The notes under the pieces were generated by a model. That model was not told the origin of the DNA. It searched no databases and saw only the letters and a program-made list of their open reading frames with translations. Position numbers and translations under genes: made by a program. DNA of 64,000 nt from Mytilus trossulus (lineage: Eukaryota; Mollusca; Bivalvia; Mytilida; Mytilidae): positions 14,088,195 through 14,152,194 of the forward strand of contig NC_086384.1 of assembly GCF_036588685.1 (NCBI RefSeq), written 5' to 3'. Of this stretch, positions 36,925 through 48,945 are shown in pieces; the stretch's first letter is position 1; each line of letters opens with the position of its first letter.

Positions 36925-37860
36925 TTAAAAGTTTTGCTTAATATCTTTATTTCAAATTATTTAAATAATTTCTGTACAGTTGTAAGACATAAAAGTGTCC
37001 TGTGAAAAAGTGTCCATGTGGACATTTTTTCATAGATTTTTGGTATTTAATAATGTCCATTGCCATGAAATATTGTCCCTCAAGTGGACAGATTTTTACT
37101 GCAAAAGTTATGAAATAGTGTCCACCTACAGGACAAGTTGTCATAGAAGTGGCTAATAAATCATGACCTCCAAGGGAAGTAATACAAAGGTCATTAACAA
37201 GTTTTATTACACTTGAATATTAATAAAAATCTAAAGGATTGATTGACATTGATTAATATACAAATGTTAACAAAAAAATAAGGATGGAAGTGAATAGAGC
37301 GAACTTAAAGTTTTAAGAAATACCAAGCTAACGATAATGACAATGAAAGAAGAACAAAAAGGAAGAAGAGTGTAAAGTATAACATCAAATGTGAAGAACT
37401 TTACTATATTTATTATGAGAAGAAGGCAATAGAAATTATAGAATTTTGGTATTAAACACTGTCCATTGCCATGGAATGCTGTCCCCTAAGTATACAGCAT
37501 TTTTCAGCAACAAAGATAATTATGAGTGCTAATGAGACAACTCTCTGTCAAGGTTACAATGTATTAAAGTTCGCAATTATTGGTTAAAAAATGTCTAGTA
37601 ATAACAAGGCAATGGACATCATTTAATATTTTGATCATAACAAAAAAATGTCCTGATGGACATAATGTCCTGAAAATAGTGTCCACCTGTACAAAATTAT
37701 AGTATTAAATAATGTCCATGTTCATAGCATTTTTCATTCATGAGGACATATTTTCATAGGAAATTGTGTCCAGGACACATTTAAATAAGTAAATTTTGTC
37801 CATGTATTTACTATGAAATAAAGTCCTGTGGACATCATTTCTTGGGAGACAATATTAAAT
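36925..37860. repeat. TGTCC/GGACA interspersed inverted-motif cluster
   Basis: TGTCC and GGACA motifs occur repeatedly on both strands in a TTGGTATTTAATAATGTCCA-type context (36995-37140 and 37440-37500, with more at 37650-37850). An accidental minus-strand open frame (36947-37144) has several CPxGxxxF-like segments because of this repetition. Confidence 0.5.
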
Positions 37861-38189
37861 CCTACACAGTATGTGGTTTACCATAAAACATCGTCTCATA
37901 TGTGAATTGTTGGTGTTCTATTGTTATTCTTTGTCAAATTGTCTGTGAAATGGTCATACAGTGTCATACAGTATTGCTGCCAGATGGGACAGTATCTTGC
38001 TCTTTACTTCATCAAAAACTTTAAGGGCATCTGTACCTAAAAAATAAACATTTTCATGTATGTGAATAGTTATCTAACTTTCAATAGTTTAGAGGGATTT
38101 TTTACCCAAATCATTACAATATTATCTTTGAAAAAAGCAATATTAGTACACAATGTACTACTGGAATTTATTCAAGAAATAAATAAGAA

Positions 38190-38515
38190 ACAGTCAGAAA
38201 CAATCTGTCAACACCTTATGGTGTTTATACATATATCTCAACTTGTTCGATGTGCTCCTGTATACTAGTACGTGTACATGTATAGTAATAATACATTTGA
38301 TTTTAATGAAAGAAATTTTAATCTCTGAATTACTGAAAATTGTTACACCAAAGTTCTTGATATCACAAACAAGTCAAAACATTTACAAAATGTTATCATT
38401 GAACAAGGACATCATTCGTAATTAAAGATCAACATGTAGACATCTTATACTTTCAGGTATTTCACATCCAATATTTTATGGCAATATTCTGTACCAAGCA
38501 ATGAACTTGAACAAG
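38190..38515 (+). pseudogene. Decayed reverse-transcriptase C-terminal fragment
   Basis: Nucleotide-similar to 58620-58890. TATGGTGTTTATACATATATCTCAACTTGT corresponds to the conserved YGVYISQL region (split here: TATGGTGTTTATACATATAT). Next come the ATTTTAATGAAAG segment and TTCAGGTATTTCACATCC. Stops and frameshifts break it, and the conserved RFAR is RCAP-like. It is an older copy of the element at 58401-59664. Confidence 0.7.
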
Positions 38516-38999
38516 GAGGATCTGAATTAAGGTCATTTCCTGAAAATTTGGAAGCAAGCTGGAGTCCAGATGTAGGTTTTGTATCCTGTTTAATTATTTA
38601 TGATGACCTGAACACCTTTCTTTAATTACCTTTTACCTCTTTCATATGTAACATGGGCATAATGTCTGCCTCTTTTCCTAACCAAAGGCATTTTATCTAA
38701 AAATAAAAAAAACAGACATGAATTCATCATACTTTACAGACAGGACTTCCTCAGTAGGGAAAAAAGCTATTGAAAATGACATGTTGCAATATTTTTTTTT
38801 GCAGTTCTGGGTCTAGATAATTTAAGTTTAGCGCATCGTGAATTAATTAGCCCACAGTGTCACAGTCACATCGAACATTTATAAAGATAAAACATGGTCC
38901 ATTGAATTGGAAAAGTGCAAATTAAAAGCTGATGCTTATAAAACACTACTTAAATGACAGATTCTAATGAATATATAATACATACTTGTAATTAATGAA

Positions 39000-39640
39000 C
39001 AAGAGGCTCTTAATAGCCTGAATTGCTCAACTGTATTTTTTGCTTAAATTTTCATTATTGATTATTTTTGCTTTTCAAATAAATAATGCATTTACCCCTT
39101 TAGTTTCCTTTAAGCCATAGGGCTGTTTTACATAAACTCATTCAGTCTAAGTTTGGCTGATATTAATTCGGCAGTTTCAAAGGAGAAGATTTTTTAATAT
39201 TTAAGAAAACATGATGAACAAATTGTAAATAATGCATTTAAAAGGTAATAACTCCTTAAGGGGTAAATTGAACATTTAGGTCAGAAGACTTATTTGCAGA
39301 TCTTACTTTACTTAACAATTTTGCTGTTTACTGTTTATCTTTGTCTATAATAATATTCAAGATAATGATTGAAACCTGCAAATTTTCCTTAAAATGAACA
39401 ATTCAGGGGCAATAGCCTAAATTTCTGTTACCCTGATGATAATTTCAGGGCAGGTAGACCTTGACCTAACTCCTTCTCTCATTTGCTCTAAATGCTTTAG
39501 TTTTTGAAATAAATAATTATTCTGATTTGCTCTAAATGCTTTAGTTTTTGAAATAACTAATTATTTAGCCAAAAACTGCATTCTACCCTATATTCTATTT
39601 TTAGCCAAGGTGGTCATGTTTTTCGGGAAAACAGAAAATA
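39000..39640 (+). repeat. Dispersed family F, copy 1
   Basis: Contains ACAAGAGGCTCTTAATAGCC, TAATAACTCCTTAAGGGGTA, ATAATATTCAAGATAATGAT and ATTTTCCTTAAAATGAACAA, in an order repeated at 41515-41830 and 41940-42290. Includes a local duplication of GATTTGCTCTAAATGCTTTA (about 39480 and 39519). Confidence 0.65.
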
Positions 39641-40954
39641 AAACATAAACTTTATTGGAGATACCCTAATTATAATTCACCTCAAGTTTGGTTGAAATTT
39701 GGTATTAATATTGATTTTGTTATCAGTAAACTAAAAGCAAACTAACATTTTTGTTATATACATACACACATTCATGGATTTTACAATCTGTTAATTGATA
39801 CCCGTATCTTGGCATTGCACAAGGTCATGTTTTTCTCTGACTGTTTATGACGTCTTTACACTAAATCCATTTGATGTTGATGTTTTAGATGCATGATTTT
39901 TTTTATTATAGCGAACCAAATGAAAGTTTTCCAGAGTCGTCTGCTCTTTACCAAGGTATTTAAACTTTTGCAAGTTTACCTGTCCCATTGAATAAATACA
40001 ATAGGTTTTGTTCTCTGTGTAGTTTATTCACTTGGACATTTAAATTTCTTCTAGGAGAAATATATATCACTCATTGATTAATTTGCCTGACCAAAAAAAT
40101 ATCTTCTTTGATGATTGAAATACATGTATAAACTCACCTAAACTGCATGTGATACAATATTTATTAAGTATCAATAATATATTTTCCATCTGTTCAATAT
40201 AACTTTATAATATAATATAAATTAAGCACTGATTTAATTATAAAAAGTTTATTTCTGATTTTTTTTAAGTACTGCATGCTATTATGTTTCAAAGAATCTG
40301 CATGTTTTTCATGGTTCTTCAGTTATAAAGAATACATTTATGAAGACCTTTATTTAAACATTATCATTTTAAGTTTTTATTTGTGAACAGACTATAAAAA
40401 ATAGCAAATTTTAATAGGTAAAATGTTGAAAATTGATCATCAGAAATCAACTTTTAATTTTTAAATCAGTGTTTATATCAGACAAATTGAAAATGTCTTA
40501 TTGATTGAATAAATACAACATCACATGCAGTTTAATAATTACTTATTTGTACATGTATTTCCATCATTGACAGTTCAATTTTTTGTTCAGGTAAATTAAT
40601 CAGTGAGTGATAGATTTCTCTTGCAAGAAATTTAAAGGTCCCATTGAATAAACTAAACAGAGAACAATACCTGTTGTATTTGTTTAATGGGACAATAGAA
40701 CTTACAAAAGTTTAAATCGACAGGTAACTTGCAGGTGAATCTGTGGAAAACTATGATAGGCTTCGCAATAAGTGTTATTGGCTTTGAACTAGCTGTCAGT
40801 AACTGAGAGTACTCACAGATCTGTACTAATGGTCTTTTTGTTGTTTGGATGTATAAGTGCCCAGCCACTTTCACTCTGTTTTTGTTAGATATACTTCTAT
40901 TTGTATCCATCTGATGAGTTTTTAAAGCCTTTTTCAACTGATTTTTATAGTTTG
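39641..40954. other. Noncoding DNA, no recognised feature
   Basis: I see no gene. The segment near 40560-40930 shares short blocks (GTTATTGGCTTTGAACTAGC, GTAACTG) with 36415-36600, which suggests a repeat upstream of family A. Confidence 0.4.
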
Positions 40955-41510
40955 TTTCAATGTTGTACTATTGCACCACTGTTCCATGTTAGAGAGGGTT
41001 GGGATCCGGCTAACATGTTTAACACTGTCACATTATGTATGTATGTGCCTTTCCCAAGTCAGGAGCCTGCAATTCAGTAGCTGTTTTTTGTTGCTGTGTT
41101 ACATATTTGTTATATGTTCATTTATTTGTAAATTAATTAGGCCGTTAGTTTTCTCGTGTGAATTGTTTTACATTTTACATTTCTGGGCCTTTTATAGATG
41201 ACTATATACTAGCGTTTATTATCACTGAAATAGTATATATTTGTTTAGGGGCCAGCTGAAGGACGAATCTGGGTGTGGGGATTTCTAGCTACATTGAAGA
41301 CCTGTTGGTTACCTTCTGCTGTTGTTTTTTTTTATGGTCGGGTTGTTGTCTCTTTGACACATTCCCCATTTCCATTCTCAATTTTATGTAGTATTGGGTT
41401 TGCTCAATGTTGAAGGCTGTACAGTGACCTATAGTTGTTTATTTCTGTGTCATTTGATCTTTTGAGAAGAGCTGTCACATTGGAAATTATACCACATCTT
41501 CTTTTTTATA
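40955..41510 (+). repeat. Family A copy interrupted by family C insertion
   Basis: Family A runs from 40955 to about 41210 (GATGACTATA) and resumes at about 41388 (GTAGTATTGGGTTTGCTC) to the 3' GTCACATTGGAAATTATACC. The intervening 41211-41387 matches the retroelement tail at 59488-59664. The A sequence on the two sides is collinear with the copy at 42309-42632. Confidence 0.8.
41211..41387 (+). mobile_element. Family C: retroelement 3' tail fragment
   Basis: GCGTTTATTATCACTGAA through GGGGCCAGCTGAAGGACG, GAAGACCTGTTGG and TTGTTGTCTCTTTGACAC to CATTCTCAATTTTAT matches the 3' end of the element at 58401-59664. It is present here without its coding part. Confidence 0.8.
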
Positions 41511-41514
41511 TTAT

Positions 41515-41830
41515 GATGAACAAATTGTGCAAAATTGTCTTTAAAGGGAAATAACTCCTTAAAGTGGTCAATTGAAAATTTTGGTCTTTTAACTTTGCTG
41601 AACATATTTGCTGTTTACAGTCTTTATCTATATAAATAATAATCTAGAAAATAACCAAAAACAGCAATTTTTCCAAAATTTACTTTATAAATGTAGTGGC
41701 AGCAACACAAAAATGGGTTGTTCCATTCATCTGAAAATTTCAGGGTTGATAAATCTTATTTGCTCTTAATGCTTCAGTTTTTATAAGTATAAGACAAAAA
41801 CTGCATTTTTACCTATGTTGAATGTTCTAT
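41515..41830 (+). repeat. Dispersed family F, copy 2
   Basis: ATAACTCCTTAAAGTGGTCA, GCTGTTTACAGTCTTTATCT and CTGAAAATTTCAGGG are collinear with copies 1 and 3. Confidence 0.65.
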
Positions 41831-41939
41831 TTAATTTTTAGCCATGGTGGCCATAGTTTTTTTTACGAAACACAAAATAAAACAATAAGGATCATTTTGA
41901 ATAAGTTTGCCTGCAACTTGTTCAGTAGTTTCAGGGAAG

Positions 41940-42295
41940 AACATTTCTCAAAGCTCAAAAAGATAATAAACAAATTGTTTAAAATTGCCTTTAAAGGCCA
42001 ATAACTCCTTAAGGGATAAATTTGGTCATTTATACATAATTGACTTATTTGTAGATCTTACTTTGCTGAACATTTTTGCTGTGCACAATCGTTATCTATA
42101 ATAATAGTCAAGAAAATAACCAACAATTGCAAATGTTCCCTAAAATCTAATACATTGTACTAATATATTGGCAGCAACCCAACAATCAGTTGACAGGTTT
42201 GTCTGAAAATTTCAGGGCTGATACATAGATGTAAAGCTAATCAAAAATTTTAGGCCATGACAGATTTGCTCTTAATGCCTTAGTTTTCAGATATA
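41940..42295 (+). repeat. Dispersed family F, copy 3
   Basis: AATAACTCCTTAAGGGATAA, TAATAGTCAAGAAAATAACC and CTGAAAATTTCAGGGCTGAT follow the family order. Confidence 0.65.
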
Positions 42296-42308
42296 ATCCA
42301 AAATCTAC

Positions 42309-42632
42309 ACATGTTTAACCCTGCCACATTATTTATGTACACTGTATTTGTCTGTCCCAAGTCAGGAGCCTGTAATTCAGTGGTTGTCGTTTGTTTGTGT
42401 TTTACATATTTGTTTTTTTCTTTCATTTTTTAACATAAATAAGGCCTTTTGTTTTCTCTTTTGAATTATTTTACATCGTCTTATCAGGGCCTTTTATAGC
42501 TGACTATGTGGTATGGGCTTTGTTCATTGTTGAAGGCCATTCGGTGACCTATAGTTGTTAATTTCTGTGTCATTTTGGTCTTTTGTGGATAGTTGTCTCA
42601 TTGGCAATCATACCACATCTTCTTATTATATT
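42309..42632 (+). repeat. Dispersed family A, fullest copy
   Basis: 324 bp from ACATGTTTAACCCTGCC to CATACCACATCTTCTTA. It contains CTGTCCCAAGTCAGGAGCCT, a GCCTTTTATAGCTGACTATG block, the GACCTATAGTTGTTAATTTC block and GTCTCATTGGCAATCATACC. It is noncoding. It is perhaps a SINE or the 3' end of a longer retroelement; no pol III boxes are evident. Confidence 0.75.
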
Positions 42633-43589
42633 GTACAGTGATTTCCACTGAGAATAGGCGGAGACAATGTGACCTGATTGCCTGCGGACTTGTCCAAATA
42701 ATTATAACGTCTTGAAAGGCTATTATAATTTTTTCTTTGACGCCTTACTTCACTACCCACAGACTATATATATAACACAGCTTGCAGACTTCCTCTAGTA
42801 ATGGACTTCTGGTATCATATACTCAGGTGTGTAGCCTAAATTACCCTTATTAATAATACAATCTTAAAAGATATCATGAATATACATATGTACCAGTGGT
42901 GGATCCAGAGGTTGGAATCTCCCCCCCCCCCCCTTTTTGATGATCAATGCATTTGAATGGGGGACGTATATTTGTACAATGCTTAAAATTGGTTAATTGA
43001 TAACCCCAAACTTCCTTCAACAACATGCATGACAGCTGACAGATCCAATGCCATAAGTCATGTACAATAAAACAATATCATATCTCTCTACAATCGGAAG
43101 TTTAAGAGTACACCATTTGTAAAGGGTATCAGTAACGAGAATCAGTACCAATTTTCGAAGGGCAGCGAGCTCTCACATATAAGGGACTATTAGCCTATTG
43201 GTCCACAAAAAAAAAATACACAGAACTCAAGAATTTGTATAGTTAGACAGTAACTATACAAATCCTTGCACGTTGCTCGAGCTTTTTACCGATTTCACGA
43301 AACTATATCCCCACTATGCAGACTAAGCAATCTCGATCATCAAGGTGTTATTGTCGACTGAATTCTAATTTATAGTATAATTTATATAATTTATAACTGT
43401 ATTCACTATTTATCTGTTTTTTTCCTGTCAATATACTGTCATTACTGGTCTTCGTGATAATGCCATTAATGGCGACAGGCTTTCTCAGCTTCTCTTATAA
43501 AACCATATAAAAGTTAAAACGGATGCGGTAACGTCTTACAGTTATGCTGGGGAAGTACGGATTATGATACTTATTATTGCTTCTATAAG
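42633..43589. other. Noncoding; poly-C tract and small palindrome
   Basis: A 13-C run lies at 42921-42933. A perfect small palindrome, ATTTGTATAGTTA/TAACTATACAAAT, lies at about 43234-43264. I see nothing else. Confidence 0.5.
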
Positions 43590-43710
43590 ACATTTGTTAG
43601 ACCGTATGGTCCCACGGTCTTAATTTGTTAGTTATATAAGAAGGCTAAAAAACCTAATAAATTTCTTATATTATAAGCTAAAAGGTATAGGATTGGGTGT
43701 GGATGGTCAC
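43590..43710 (+). repeat. Dispersed family B, opposite-orientation copy
   Basis: Inverse of 6414-6520 (see there). Starts at the CATTTGTTAGACCGTATGG end and includes AAGGCTAAAAAACCTAATAA. Confidence 0.65.
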
Positions 43711-43794
43711 AAGCACTTGTCTCAGAAAAAAATCACATTTCTATACCTGAAACTGAGATTTATGTAGTTTTTTTCTGAGAAAAGTTCCTGCGTG
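43708..43794. repeat. Foldback hairpin (CACAGGCACTTGT family)
   Basis: CACAAGCACTTGTCTCAGAA at the left is inverted as TTTCTGAGAAAAGTTCCTGC at the right, with imperfect pairing. It has the same outer sequence type as 48314-48389. Confidence 0.65.
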
Positions 43795-45252
43795 GATGAC
43801 GAACAAATGACAGGGAATTCAACTTCACTGCTTTCATATCTATTATATTGTGGTGATACAAATCAGTATACTCTGATGTTTTGTTATTTATATTAATATT
43901 TGTATATAGCATTTACATGTATGTATAATTTTCATCCAATTGTATATCATTCTATTCTACGATTCTAATAAAAGTGCAGTACACGTGCATGGTAGACACT
44001 CTTCAATAACAATTCGATTTTTCCAATAGACTGAATTTGAGTAGACATTCATAATTTCCCACAAAACTTTCTTGTGATATTCTTCCGCATGCGTTAACAC
44101 ATTTCTTTTGTACGTGTGCATAGATTGTAATGCATATAAATATTTCAAACGACACAATATCTTTGTTTTATTCATTTCCGTTTTTATGAGTATTCATTGC
44201 AGAAATGAATTTATAACAAGCGATAAGATATGTTATTTTGCACTCGATGATATCCGCGTATTTATACGATCGGTTACCAGTCGAAAACGAAAGTCAAATC
44301 TCTATGGCAACAATACATCAGAATTAATCCCCTCACGGTCATCGCGATGTAAGAATTAATATTCAAGCTATGTTTTGTGGCGTTTTTAGAAAATAGATCT
44401 GCTTTACACAACTGTTACAACAAAAACATTTGCACACAAAAGATTGATTTGATATTTTTTTCTTTCTCGAATGAGTTTGGAATGTCTGTAAATTAATACC
44501 TTAGAGCTAGCTGCTACATGTTTGTGTGCCATCCATCATATATATCGGACAACTACTCTCTCTCTCTCTCTCTCTTTCGTTCTTTCTCAAATAATGGTAA
44601 AAGAAAAGTTTTTATTTTCATATACATGCCTATTTACAAGGCAATTCTGTCGGAGATTCGAGAAAATAAACTTCATTCTGTCACACTACTTCTAAATGTA
44701 ATAACCCTATTTTTCATACACATTGCTATGTAGATGTACTCACAATATAACTATTCTGAAATTTTATTGCATACGAGTATTTCTCTGATAAAAACTTTTT
44801 GTTGAATGAGTCGATGCAACAAAACAAAAAATGATTGCACGTTTTACTGAAATGTTCACGACTAAGGAGTACTTTTTCTCATAAGATTTATTGTGAGAAT
44901 TTCCATTCATGTGTATAGCTTCGAATTTTATAATAGCAATGCTAGGAATTACAGATACTATCTGGCTGAGGAGGATAATTAAGAAGATTTCACTTTCGTT
45001 TGCATTTCCTTTTTCATTGTATCTTGCTTTTATAATGTGGGGTGTGGTCATTAGTAAGTTTTCTCTTTGTTATAGCTCCGGGGCCTTGTCTTTATGGAGT
45101 ATCCCAGTTAAATATTTCGACATCTTATATCCTTGAAACAATGCAGATCTACATTTTAATGCATATTAAATGAGAACTTTATTTTATATAGATCAGACCA
45201 TTTCATTAAATTATGTTATGCCAAATATGCAAGAAAAGTCGTATAACAGTTT
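43795..45252. other. Mostly unique DNA; (CT)n at 44555-44576
   Basis: Contains a CT microsatellite and several 60-95-codon open frames (for example 44108-44359 plus, 44764-45051 minus). None has a recognisable motif or convincing splice context. Base composition is slightly less AT-skewed than in the flanks. Confidence 0.45.
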
Positions 45253-46984
45253 AGACGTTACGCGCGATGTTCGTACATATAAGTGTAACACGACGTCGCG
45301 ACTTTTTCAGTAAACACGCTTTAGATATATCTTTTAAAAAAAGTTAAACTTTACTAACGTTTATGTTATTGACTATCTGCTGTGATAGCATAATAACGAC
45401 TATTTAGTGTAGGATCGTGCTGTAAGTTTTTGTGTATTCAATTAAATCGATTATTTTGAATCTTTTCAAATATGCTTCAACGTACGGTCCATGAAGGATT
45501 TTTTTCTGTAAAAGAAACGCCCCGCGAAATCGTCATCTTCAATTTTTCTTACAGTTTCAGGCCAAGTAAATGCGCAAAATAAATAGTACTTTGCATGTTC
45601 TTAACCTGTTTATAGTGACAGTAGAGTTTTCTCTGGAATTAAGTAAGTCATTGCATATTCAGTGTCAGTTTTGTCGTCTTCATCAGTATGTTTTTCATCA
45701 GGTCAAATATCAATATATAAAGACACGACCTTATTGCTACCATGCAATTGAGTTTTTAACTAGTATGCATGTTATAATTATTAATTAAACATTTGCCGCG
45801 TGAATATTATAAAATATATATTAGCTTGTCCGGTTTTGAGTAAAAACTTAATGTAAAGTTTGTATCCACTAGAAGGTTAAAAATTTTGAACTGAATCAAG
45901 ATTTGATGTGTCTACAAACCCGAATAGCCGCTTCCTTCAATAATGAGACATCGCTTAAAATATGCCAGGTTTTTAATCAAACTAAATATTTTAAATACAA
46001 AATTCAACGGCATGTGGTAGAAAATAAAAAAGAGTCGTATATTTTAACCGATTTAAAAAAAAAAAATTGGGAAAATAAAAAAAGTCGTATATTTTAACCG
46101 ATTTAAAATCTTTTGAATAATCAGAAAAATGGTTTGTAACGTTTACGTCAAAATTGAGTCTGAAACGTCGTTCTTACGCAACAGCGACATTCTAGTAAGA
46201 CTCCGAAAAATCGACGGTGATATTAAATTACGAATAGGAAATTGATATATTTTAGATTTTTGGAAAATTGAGAATGATAACATTCCGAAAAATCATTTTA
46301 ATTCGATTTTATCAGAGCACGGGTAAGTAAAAAAATGCCGTAAATTTGAGTTAAGTTCGTTTTTATGCCACAAAATGGAAGTGCGACAACATTGTAAGCC
46401 TTTGAAAAATCGCCCATAAATCAACATTTTATATATTTTAGAACATTTGTCTAAAAATTTTAAAAATTAAGCAAAATAACATTGATGTAGAAATAAAAAT
46501 TCCAACTTTTTTCAATTCTATATTATTTTTTTGGAACTCTCAAAACTGTAGTCCCCCTAAAAATTCCCAGTGGGACAGAAATGCCCTAGTTGTATGGAAC
46601 GCATTTTTTTTCTATGGAATTATAATAACATCATAAAATATTGCGTAAATGACTGAAGAAACATTTCTGTAAGACAATGGAAAAATCCGTTTTTTTAAAT
46701 ATTTAATGGTTAAGATACAAATTATGATTCAGTTGTAACAATAAACGAAACATGTTACGCGGGACACCCTAAAAAATACCGTTTTTTTAAATTGAAGCTT
46801 GTCGCATATAACATAAAACATAGTTTATATAATTATTTTCTTCGTTTTTCTTTTGAAAAACCTTATATTTTAAAACGCTTACAACAGAAATTTATTTTAA
46901 GTAACAAAATTGCAATTTTGAGACCTGTATCTTGCCGAACACGTCAATTTTTTCAATGAGGTACGAACATCGGGCGTAACGTCT
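45253..46984. mobile_element. Putative 1.7-kb element with 24-bp terminal inverted repeats
   Basis: Ends 45253-45276 and 46961-46984 are inverted copies (AGACGTTACGC, C or G, CGATGTTCGTAC) with one mismatch. No transposase frame is recognisable inside. A tandem duplication around GTCGTATATTTTAACCGATT lies at 46036-46105. Related termini occur at 4735-4760 (plus) and 47793-47818 (minus), so the boundary may extend to 47818. Confidence 0.45.
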
Positions 46985-48313
46985 CAACGTTATTAAAACA
47001 CGAACGTCAAATAACGGTTACGGGGACATTTCATTGGACATCTTAGATCGTTTCGGATGTTCTACCTGCAACTCAAACACAAGTACATATCATATCATTT
47101 TAAAGGAAATTAAATGTATTTTCCATTCATATCAGTTAAAAGGTGATAAAAATTTGAGATATAGAAGAATTTCGTTTGATAAAAAGCCTCTGAATTATTC
47201 TTCGTGTTCGTTTGTCCATCGGGACATTTTATTGGACACGGGAAAAATGACGATGTTTTTAAAATAAGACCGCAGTTACATAATGATGACTTCAGATAGC
47301 TTCTTCGGAACATGTATAATTTTTCTGATATTATTAAAATCCATTTTCGTATGTTATATATCATGAAATTGAAGACAGAAAGTTTTTTTACGGGTTGAGC
47401 AGCAAATTGGGACATTTTTTTCTATTTTTTGTTTAAACTTTTCTGACGATCTTCCTACTCTTATAGTTAAAAACGTCTATTACTTCATTTAACGTTAAAT
47501 GTATACAATATAGTTGTAAAATTTTAAACCATTCTACTTACTAATGAATCCGCACTGGGATTTCAAAGACGCACATAAAACAAAATTGTAACGACGGGAC
47601 ACCCTTAAAATGACGTTATAGCCATCGAAATGAGCAAATTTTTTCATTAAGAAATAGACAAAGCACAAATTCATCTATGTTATTGATTTCTATGGTTTAT
47701 TTCCTTTCGAATGATATGCATAACATGGCTATTTATTGTATAGGATAAGAGCTTGAATTTGAATAACCCGCCATCTAACCCATATTTCCAAAGTGACACC
47801 AATATCGTGCGCAACGTCATTTTCTTTATATATCCTTAGAATTGCTGAAATGGAATGCTTTCTTACTGGTCAAAACTATGTAAAGATCTGTAAAATGTAT
47901 CATACATTAAATGAATGAAATATTTCTGTTTTCATTTAAAAGTAAAATTAGAATTGGGGAAGTTAGTTTATAAAAAAAGATTACATTGCAAAGATCTATA
48001 TATATCTTTATAGTAAAACCCGTGTATTAATAGCAAAGGGTATTTCCTAATAATACTGTTGTAATATATGATATGACAAAGGAAAGAACGAGTTTAGCTC
48101 GTTGAAGTTATAGACGTTTGAGTATAAGCTTTAGGATGTTGATATTTACATTTAATGATGTGTAAGGTGTATGTTTCATAATCTGAGAAATCGACAACAC
48201 TGTACATAAACATTAAAGGTGAGTCACTATAAACACGATTATATTATAATAGTATCCTAGCTATGTCAAGTATTTAATTTGTTTAATATCCATGCAGGAT
48301 ATGGAATGTTAAC
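46985..48313. other. Noncoding; related terminus at 47793-47818
   Basis: The terminal motif at 47793-47818, read on minus, differs from 4735-4760 at two of 26 positions. GGGACACCC occurs near 46762 and 47600. No gene recognised. Confidence 0.4.
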
Positions 48314-48389
48314 CACAGGTACTTGTCTCATTAATTTTTTCATATAAAACTTAAAAAATTACATTAATTTTCTGAGACAAGTGCCTGTG
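48314..48389. repeat. Foldback hairpin (CACAGGCACTTGT family)
   Basis: CACAGGTACTTGTCTCATTA is inverted as TTCTGAGACAAGTGCCTGTG, enclosing further inverted ATTAATTTT/AAATTAAT-like sequence. It directly precedes the hammerhead-like motif. Confidence 0.75.
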
Positions 48390-48405
48390 AAGTAAACCCA
48401 TCATA

Positions 48406-48450
48406 GACGCCTGATGCGTTTGTCTACAAACGACTCATCAGTGACGCTCG
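48406..48450 (-). ncRNA. Degenerate hammerhead-ribozyme-like motif
   Basis: On the minus strand CTGATGA is followed by a 4-bp stem II candidate (GTCG, TTTGT, AGAC). After AAAC comes a short stem III candidate (GC, ATCAG, GC) ending in GTC, the usual NUH cleavage triplet. The core needs GAAA after stem II, but the G is missing here, and stem I pairing is poor. I recall intact relatives (GACGAAACGCG) as common in mussel DNA. This copy is probably inactive. Confidence 0.4.
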
Positions 48451-48639
48451 AATACAAAAATTAAAACAGTTGAACCACTTTGCTTTCCTATATTTATCAT
48501 GTTTAATCCTTTATTGTCATACGAGGTATCGCGATATTTATTAAGTAGATGGAAACTGTGCAAAATTTTATGGTGGAAATACTTTTCTCAAGCTTGTTAG
48601 TCTATAAAGTTTCAAAATATGTTTTTTGTCGGTCAAGAC

Positions 48640-48790
48640 ATGTGTTTTAAGTGCATGTGAAAGAAGTAAAATCACAAAAATACTGAACTCAAAGGAAAAT
48701 CAATTTGGAAAGTCCATAATCACATGGCAAAATCAAAAAACAAAACGCATCAAAAACGAATGGACAAGAACAAGCTGCAACAAGAAGAAA
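48640..48790 (-). repeat. Dispersed family D (antisense)
   Basis: CACAAAAATACTGAACTC, AAAATCAATTTGGAAAGTCC, ATGGCAAAATCAAAAAAC and AACGAATGGACAAGAAC correspond to the reverse complement of 20870-21000. A 64-codon open frame across it is a by-product. Confidence 0.6.
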
Positions 48791-48867
48791 AAGAATGTTA
48801 GCAGTAAGGAAAGTAAATAAATTATCAGTCCCGATTTAATCTGGTACAGCAATATGACTAAGATGAA

Positions 48868-48945
48868 AAAAATAGGCCAACAATCCATTTCATAGTATGC
48901 ATGGTATCTGTTATGGTTAGAAAATGGATGTGTTGGCCTATGTGT
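48868..48945. repeat. Small hairpin
   Basis: TAGGCCAACAATCCATTT (about 48871) is inverted as AAATGGATGTGTTGGCCTA (about 48922) with one mismatch. Confidence 0.7.

Noticed and set aside
39912..39955. Exon-like segment with good acceptor (TTTATTATAG) and donor (GTATTT), reading EPNESFPESSALYQ
   Set aside because: No partner exon with a compatible phase was found nearby, and the segment is only 44 bases.
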